Below, in pieces: positions 22,825-26,721 of a stretch of 26,721 bases of DNA. Positions within the stretch are counted from its first letter, which is position 1. The number at the start of each line of letters is the position of its first letter. This DNA is from an uncultured Alistipes sp. (GTDB lineage: Bacteria > Bacteroidota > Bacteroidia > Bacteroidales > Rikenellaceae), in NCBI GenBank assembly GCA_900549685.1, contig UROX01000013.1, positions 1-26,721 of the forward strand. The letters are read 5' to 3'. A model generated the notes under the pieces. The model was not told where the DNA came from. It saw only the letters and a program-made list of their open reading frames with translations, and made no database searches. A program made the translations under genes and the position numbers.

Positions 22825-23010
22825 TGCCTCGGTCGTTTTAATGGTGGCTCGATAAGGGTCGTCCGTGTCGCCGGTTTTCGGGTTGCCGCTCCGAATCCTT
22901 GCCGGACGACGGAGGAATGTGCGACCACAGGGTACGTATGACGACGGTTCGGAAGCGGAACGAACTTCCTGACGGAAACTCGGTATGTCGAATCTGTGCG
23001 GGGTAAGCGG

Positions 23011-23032
23011 GACCGGCCCGAAGCGGCCGGTC
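23011..23032 (-). terminator. Hairpin just past the aspartokinase stop
   Basis: GACCGGCC (23011-23018) and GGCCGGTC (23025-23032) form an 8-bp perfect stem with a 6-nt loop, 15 nt downstream of the minus-strand stop. It lacks a T-tract, so it is a weak candidate as terminator or 3'-end stabiliser. Confidence 0.4.
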
Positions 23033-23047
23033 GGTTTCGTCCGGGGT

Positions 23048-24325
23048 TTACCGTTCGGCTTTTCGTCGGACGATGCGCACCGTCCGACGGGTTTTCTGGA
23101 CCAGATAGACGCCCGGTGCCTGTTCGACGTACCGGCGGTAGCTGTCCGGATCGTAACCCCGGATGGTGAGCAGCTCCATATTTTTGTTGTACACCACGCG
23201 GAAATCGGTTTGCAGCTCCCCGACGACTGTTTGCAGATGGCGCGAGTCGTCGATGCACAAGCTCAGATTGACGGCGGAACTCTGAATCAGGTTGATCTTT
23301 TGCCGGTATCGGGCGAAGACGGCGAAAATGTCGGGAAGCCGCTGTTCGAGCACGAAGGAGAAGTCCCGGGGCCGGATGGAGACCAGTATCTGGTCCTGTT
23401 TGAGAATCCGTACCGGAATGCCCAGCGGGCCGTGCGCTTCGGCGCAGATGACGCTGCCCGGTTTCGTGCAGTCGCCGAAAGGACGGACGTAGAGCGGAAT
23501 GCCTTTGTTCTGGAGCGGTTTGATGGTTTTGGGATGAATGATCTGCGCTCCGCTGTAAGCCAGTTCGATCGCGTCGAGATACCCCATCCGCGGAATGAGG
23601 ACCGTGTCGTCGAACAGCCGGGGATCGGCATTGAGGATGCCGTCCACGTCTTTCCAGATCGAAACGCTTTCGGCGCCGAGCATCGCACCGATCAGCGCGG
23701 CCGAATAGTCCGAACCTTCGCGGCCCAGCGTGGTGGGTTCTCCGTCCGGCGTGGCGCCGATGAACCCCTGTCCGACGAACAGACGTTCCGGCGCACATTC
23801 CACCGTTTCGCGCAGCAAAACCTCCGATCGGGCCGTATCGACGTCGGCTTCGCGGAAGCGGTCGGACGTAATCAGACAGCGCCGCATGTCGATCCACCGG
23901 TTGGAGAGGCCCCGGGCGGAGAGATATTCCGACACGACGGTCGTCGAAAGCAATTCGCCGCAGCTGACGATCCGGTCGTACAGGCGGTCGTAGTCGTCGT
24001 CCGGCGAACCGTTCCGAATCGTCGTGCGGATCTCGTCGTACAGGGTTTCGAGCCGGGGACGGGGGCCTTCGGAATCCGGAAAGAGCGTTCGTACGGTGTC
24101 GTCGTGATAGCGCTGTATTTCGCCGAAACGCTCCAGCGCCGCTTCTTTGTCGCCTCGCATCGTGTATGCGAGCACCTCTTCGAGCGCATTGGTGGTTTTG
24201 CCCATGGCCGATACGACGATGAACAGGCGGCCCGTTTCCCGGGCGACAATGCGGCGGAGATTCTCGATGCCTTCGGCCGAACGGACCGAGGCGCCTCCGA
24301 ATTTATAGACTTTGATGGGTTGCAT
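23048..24325 (-). CDS. lysC: Monofunctional aspartokinase
   Basis: Cytoplasmic kinase of 425 residues that phosphorylates aspartate with ATP, opening the pathway to lysine/diaminopimelate, threonine and methionine. The amino-acid kinase domain shows KFGGASV at 8-14 (Ala where KFGGTSV is usual), GREGSDYSAA at 201-210 and WKDVDGI at 224-230. The C-terminal part (about 305-410) looks like the paired ACT domains that give feedback control in this family, although I cannot tell which amino acid inhibits it. The length excludes a fused homoserine dehydrogenase. The start codon complements 24323-24325. It lies 142 nt downstream of the prolyl oligopeptidase gene, across a strong hairpin, and I found no TAnnTTTG element in that gap. 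The fulfilling partner enzyme Asd is encoded at 11586-12596. Confidence 0.95.
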   Translation of the reverse strand: MQPIKVYKFGGASVRSAEGIENLRRIVARETGRLFIVVSAMGKTTNALEEVLAYTMRGDKEAALERFGEIQRYHDDTVRTLFPDSEGPRPRLETLYDEIRTTIRNGSPDDDYDRLYDRIVSCGELLSTTVVSEYLSARGLSNRWIDMRRCLITSDRFREADVDTARSEVLLRETVECAPERLFVGQGFIGATPDGEPTTLGREGSDYSAALIGAMLGAESVSIWKDVDGILNADPRLFDDTVLIPRMGYLDAIELAYSGAQIIHPKTIKPLQNKGIPLYVRPFGDCTKPGSVICAEAHGPLGIPVRILKQDQILVSIRPRDFSFVLEQRLPDIFAVFARYRQKINLIQSSAVNLSLCIDDSRHLQTVVGELQTDFRVVYNKNMELLTIRGYDPDSYRRYVEQAPGVYLVQKTRRTVRIVRRKAER

Positions 24326-24370
24326 ATCGGTATGTGACCGGACAGATCCGGCGGTTCGTATTCTTCGTAA

Positions 24371-24416
24371 CCGACACCGCAGCGAAAGAAGACTCTCTCG
24401 CTGCGGTATGCGTCGG
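24371..24416 (-). terminator. Strong hairpin between the prolyl oligopeptidase and aspartokinase genes
   Basis: ACCGCAGCGA (24376-24385) pairs perfectly with TCGCTGCGGT (24398-24407) across 12 nt. An outer CCGAC/GTCGG pair (24371-24375, 24412-24416) extends the stem past a 4-nt bulge. No T-tract follows on the minus strand. It may terminate the upstream gene or shape the aspartokinase leader. Confidence 0.5.
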
Positions 24417-24467
24417 TGGCTTTATCGGGTGCGGCATGTCGTCGTGTCGCGCGATAGGGTCCGGATG

Positions 24468-26594
24468 TTACCGGACGTCCGTATCCGTGTTCCAGAACAT
24501 GAACGAGAGCACGTCGGTCGTTTCCTCGATCCGTTTGGAGGTCGGTTTTCCGGCTCCGTGGCCGGCTTTGGTGTCGATGCGGATGAGCGTCGGGCGGTCG
24601 CATCCCTGTGCGGCCTGGAGCGTGGCGGCGAATTTGAACGAGTGGGCCGGCACCACGCGGTCGTCGTGATCGGCCGTCGTAATCAGCGTGGCCGGGTAAC
24701 AGGTGCCCGGTACGATGTTGTGCAGCGGCGAGTATTTGTAGATGTAGCCGAATTGTTCTTCGTCGTCGCTGCTGCCGTATTCGACGGCCCAGCCCCATCC
24801 GACGGTGAATTTGTGATAACGCAGCATGTCCATCACGCCCACGGCCGGAAGAGCCACGGCATAGAGATCGGGCCGCTGGGTCATGCAGGCGCCTACGAGC
24901 AGACCGCCGTTCGAACCGCCGGCGATGGCCAGTTTTTCGCTCGAGGTGTAGCCTTTCGCGATGAGGTATTCCGCCGCGGCGATGAAGTCATCGAAGACAT
25001 TCTGTTTGTTGGCCAGCATGCCGGCCTTGTGCCATTGTTCGCCGTACTCTCCGCCGCCCCGCAGATTGACCATCGCGTAGACGCCTCCCTGTTCCATGAG
25101 CAGGACGCTCAACGGCGAGAAGCCCGGCGTCAGGCTGATGTTGAATCCGCCGTAGCCGTAGAGATACGTGGGGTTTTTGCCGTCGAGACGGATGTCCTTG
25201 CGGTGGACGAGGAACATCGATACGGGCGTGCCGTCCTTGCTTTCGAAAAATACCTGTTCGGTCGTGAAATCATCGGGATCGAACCTGACCTCGGGCGTCT
25301 TGAACGTGGCGGATTCGCCCGAAGCGATTTCGTACCGGTAGATCGACGTCGGGGAAGTGAAGCCCGAGAAGGCGTAGAACGTGTTGCTGGCGTCCGTGTC
25401 GGCCGAGAACCCGCTGACCGTACCGATGCCCGGCAGCGCGATGTCGCGCAGTTTCTTGCCGTCCATGCCGTACTGCTCCACGGCGCTCTGCGCTTTGTCG
25501 AGGTAGAAGGCGAACAGCGATCCGCCCGCCGTCGAGGCGCCTTCGAGCAGGCGGTCCGATTCGGGCAGCCATTCGCTGACCGCGGGCTTCCCGGTCGAGA
25601 AATCGACCTGTACGAGACGATATTTCGGAGCGTTTTCGTTGGTGTAGAAAAGAACTTTGTCGTCCTTGCCGAAGACCATCGTGTAGTCGTTGGCGAATCC
25701 GGGGAACAGGACCTCGAACCGGGAACCGGGACGCGTGAGGTCCTTGCAGAGCACTTCGTTGCCGCTGGTGCCTTCGGTGGCGAAGACGAAAAGCTGGCGG
25801 TTGTCTTTGCTCACCTCGGCGCTCAGGTAGCGCAGCGGATGGTCTTTGTCTTCGTAGATCAGCCGGTCGGCGTTCTGGTCGGTGCCCAGTTTATGGTAGA
25901 AGATCTTCTGGAAACGGTTCTGGGCCGAGAGCATTTCCTCGCGGGTGGGTTCGTCGTAGCCGCTGTAATAGAACCCGTCTCCGCTCCACGTCGCGCCGGA
26001 GAACTTCACCCACCGGATCGTATCGGACAGGGCGGCTCCCGTCTTGGTGTCCATGATGCGGATTTCGACCCAGTCCGATCCCGACGCGGCAGCCGAGTAG
26101 GCCATGTAGCGGTCGTCCTGCGAGAACGAGACGTTCGACAGGGCCACGGTGCCGTCCTCGGAGAGCGTGTTCGGATCGAGAAACGCCTCGGCCGGAGCAT
26201 CGAGTCCTTTCTGGCGGTAGAGGATGCTCTGGTTGCGGAGTCCGTCGTTCTCGAAGAAATAGTAATATTCGCCGTGTTTGGCGGGCGTGCCGTATTTGGG
26301 ATAGTTCCACAGTTCGGTCAGCCGCTTTTGGATCTTGTCGCGGAAGGGAATCTGCGCGAGGTAATCGCGTGTCACCTCGTTTTCGGCGGCTACCCATTCG
26401 GCGGTCTCTGCGGCGTTGTCGTCCTCCATCCAGCGGTACGGGTCGGCGACTTTCGTCCCGAAGTAGTCGTCCACGGTGCTGTCCATCCGGGCGACGGGAT
26501 AAGGCTCTGTCGTGATTTTCATTTTCGGTTTGCAGTTCGTACACAGAACCCCTGCGGCGAGCAGGGCGGTTCCGACGGTAAGGAAACGGTTCAT
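24468..26594 (-). CDS. Exported prolyl oligopeptidase (S9A family)
   Basis: Serine peptidase of 708 residues (porcine POP has 710) that cleaves short peptides after proline. An N-terminal hydrophobic export signal (about 1-18) ends near two cysteines (C18 and C21). Neither sits in a standard lipobox, but a lipoprotein anchor is plausible. A seven-bladed propeller (about 75-440) gates the active site. The alpha/beta-hydrolase part carries S561 in GGSNGG, D644 in HDDRVVP and H679 in KAGHGAG, with R646 matching the substrate-binding arginine. The start complements 26592-26594; an open frame from 26660 lacks an ATG and would place the export signal internally. A -7 element lies 63 nt upstream. 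Such enzymes in the periplasm serve peptide scavenging; the location is inferred. Confidence 0.95.
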   Translation of the reverse strand: MNRFLTVGTALLAAGVLCTNCKPKMKITTEPYPVARMDSTVDDYFGTKVADPYRWMEDDNAAETAEWVAAENEVTRDYLAQIPFRDKIQKRLTELWNYPKYGTPAKHGEYYYFFENDGLRNQSILYRQKGLDAPAEAFLDPNTLSEDGTVALSNVSFSQDDRYMAYSAAASGSDWVEIRIMDTKTGAALSDTIRWVKFSGATWSGDGFYYSGYDEPTREEMLSAQNRFQKIFYHKLGTDQNADRLIYEDKDHPLRYLSAEVSKDNRQLFVFATEGTSGNEVLCKDLTRPGSRFEVLFPGFANDYTMVFGKDDKVLFYTNENAPKYRLVQVDFSTGKPAVSEWLPESDRLLEGASTAGGSLFAFYLDKAQSAVEQYGMDGKKLRDIALPGIGTVSGFSADTDASNTFYAFSGFTSPTSIYRYEIASGESATFKTPEVRFDPDDFTTEQVFFESKDGTPVSMFLVHRKDIRLDGKNPTYLYGYGGFNISLTPGFSPLSVLLMEQGGVYAMVNLRGGGEYGEQWHKAGMLANKQNVFDDFIAAAEYLIAKGYTSSEKLAIAGGSNGGLLVGACMTQRPDLYAVALPAVGVMDMLRYHKFTVGWGWAVEYGSSDDEEQFGYIYKYSPLHNIVPGTCYPATLITTADHDDRVVPAHSFKFAATLQAAQGCDRPTLIRIDTKAGHGAGKPTSKRIEETTDVLSFMFWNTDTDVR

Positions 26595-26657
26595 TATCTC
26601 GATGGTGTTTAATTTCGGAACGGGTGCGAACGGTTTTGTGAAAAACCTTTCAACGGG

Positions 26658-26665
26658 CAAAAGTA
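26658..26665 (-). promoter_or_regulatory. Bacteroidota -7 element for the prolyl oligopeptidase gene
   Basis: The minus strand reads TACTTTTG, matching TAnnTTTG, 63 nt before the ATG at 26594. The upstream DNA is AT-rich, but no TTTG occurs at 19-21 nt spacing. Confidence 0.5.
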
Positions 26666-26700
26666 GGAATTGTTTCTTAATTTATTGACATAAAAATTTC

Positions 26701-26708
26701 TAACTTCG
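26701..26708 (+). promoter_or_regulatory. Possible -7 element for a plus-strand gene beyond the window
   Basis: TAACTTCG differs from TAnnTTTG at one position and sits in AT-rich DNA, pointing out of the window and diverging from the oligopeptidase promoter. The TTG at 26685-26687 is only 13 nt away, so the call is weak. Confidence 0.25.
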
Positions 26709-26721
26709 CAGAGAAAACCAT

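Larger units (their letters stand above)
22675..23047. other. Convergent intergenic region with several hairpins
   Basis: This 373-nt gap lies between the decarboxylase-like gene (plus) and aspartokinase (minus), whose 3' ends face each other. It holds the intrinsic terminator at 22772-22809, a TTCG-loop hairpin directly after it, and an 8-bp GC-rich hairpin close to the aspartokinase stop. I see no gene or mobile-element remnant. Confidence 0.7.

Noticed and set aside
23048..24325. Possible bifunctional aspartokinase-homoserine dehydrogenase
   Set aside because: The protein ends at 425 residues, right after the ACT-like region, and no dehydrogenase domain follows on the minus strand.
24326..24467. 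Attenuator leader peptide upstream of aspartokinase
   Set aside because: A short minus-strand frame can be read (beginning ATGCCGCACCCG), but it has no run of Lys, Thr or Met codons and there is no terminator with a T-tract, so attenuation is not supported.
24312..26612. 766-codon plus-strand open frame opposite the prolyl oligopeptidase gene
   Set aside because: The minus strand carries the complete S9A catalytic triad. The plus translation is low in complexity of type (Val/Gly/Arg-rich) and has no domain.

Overview
The window reads as a GC-rich Bacteroidota chromosome segment, most like Alistipes or another Rikenellaceae. The phylum call rests on repeated TAnnTTTG (-7) promoter elements, AT-rich leaders before start codons instead of strong Shine-Dalgarno sites, and families and gene neighbourhoods typical of the phylum. 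The genus is an inference from GC richness and was not tested. No rRNA, tRNA, CRISPR array, insertion sequence, integrase or phage gene was seen. This is conserved core genome rather than an island.

Layout. At 45-3038 a Mrp/ApbC P-loop ATPase (minus) and the protease SppA (plus) diverge from a short promoter region. From 3163 to 8929, plus-strand genes encode LpxK (lipid A), purine nucleoside phosphorylase (overlapping lpxK by 44 nt), SSB, a SUI1/eIF1-like protein, and a 947-residue exported protein that looks like a zincin domain, a beta-propeller and an outer-membrane barrel. PBP1A (9030-11396) and aspartate-semialdehyde dehydrogenase (11586-12596) follow, each with a Bacteroidota-type promoter. 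A stretch of about 530 nt holds no convincing gene.

From 17962 down to 13127 a minus-strand run encodes a membrane-anchored LytM-like protein with degenerate active-site positions, Dxr (MEP isoprenoid pathway), RseP (site-2 protease) and RadA (recombination). From 18225 to 22674 a plus-strand sugar group encodes a sugar-phosphate nucleotidyltransferase-like protein, aldose 1-epimerase, a FucP/GluP-type sugar transporter and a UDP-glucuronate-decarboxylase-like protein, ending at a strong intrinsic terminator. The last part (minus) carries aspartokinase and an exported prolyl oligopeptidase.

Themes. Most genes serve the envelope (SppA, LpxK, PBP1A, LytM-like protein, RseP, the zincin/propeller/barrel protein), nucleotide-sugar and sugar uptake metabolism, or the aspartate pathway (aspartokinase and Asd, on separate transcripts about 11 kb apart). 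The best leads are the zincin/propeller/barrel protein, the probably non-catalytic LytM protein, the Mrp ATPase lacking its CxxC, and the decarboxylase-like enzyme with Lys where its family normally has Glu. I found no clear multi-gene undescribed system.
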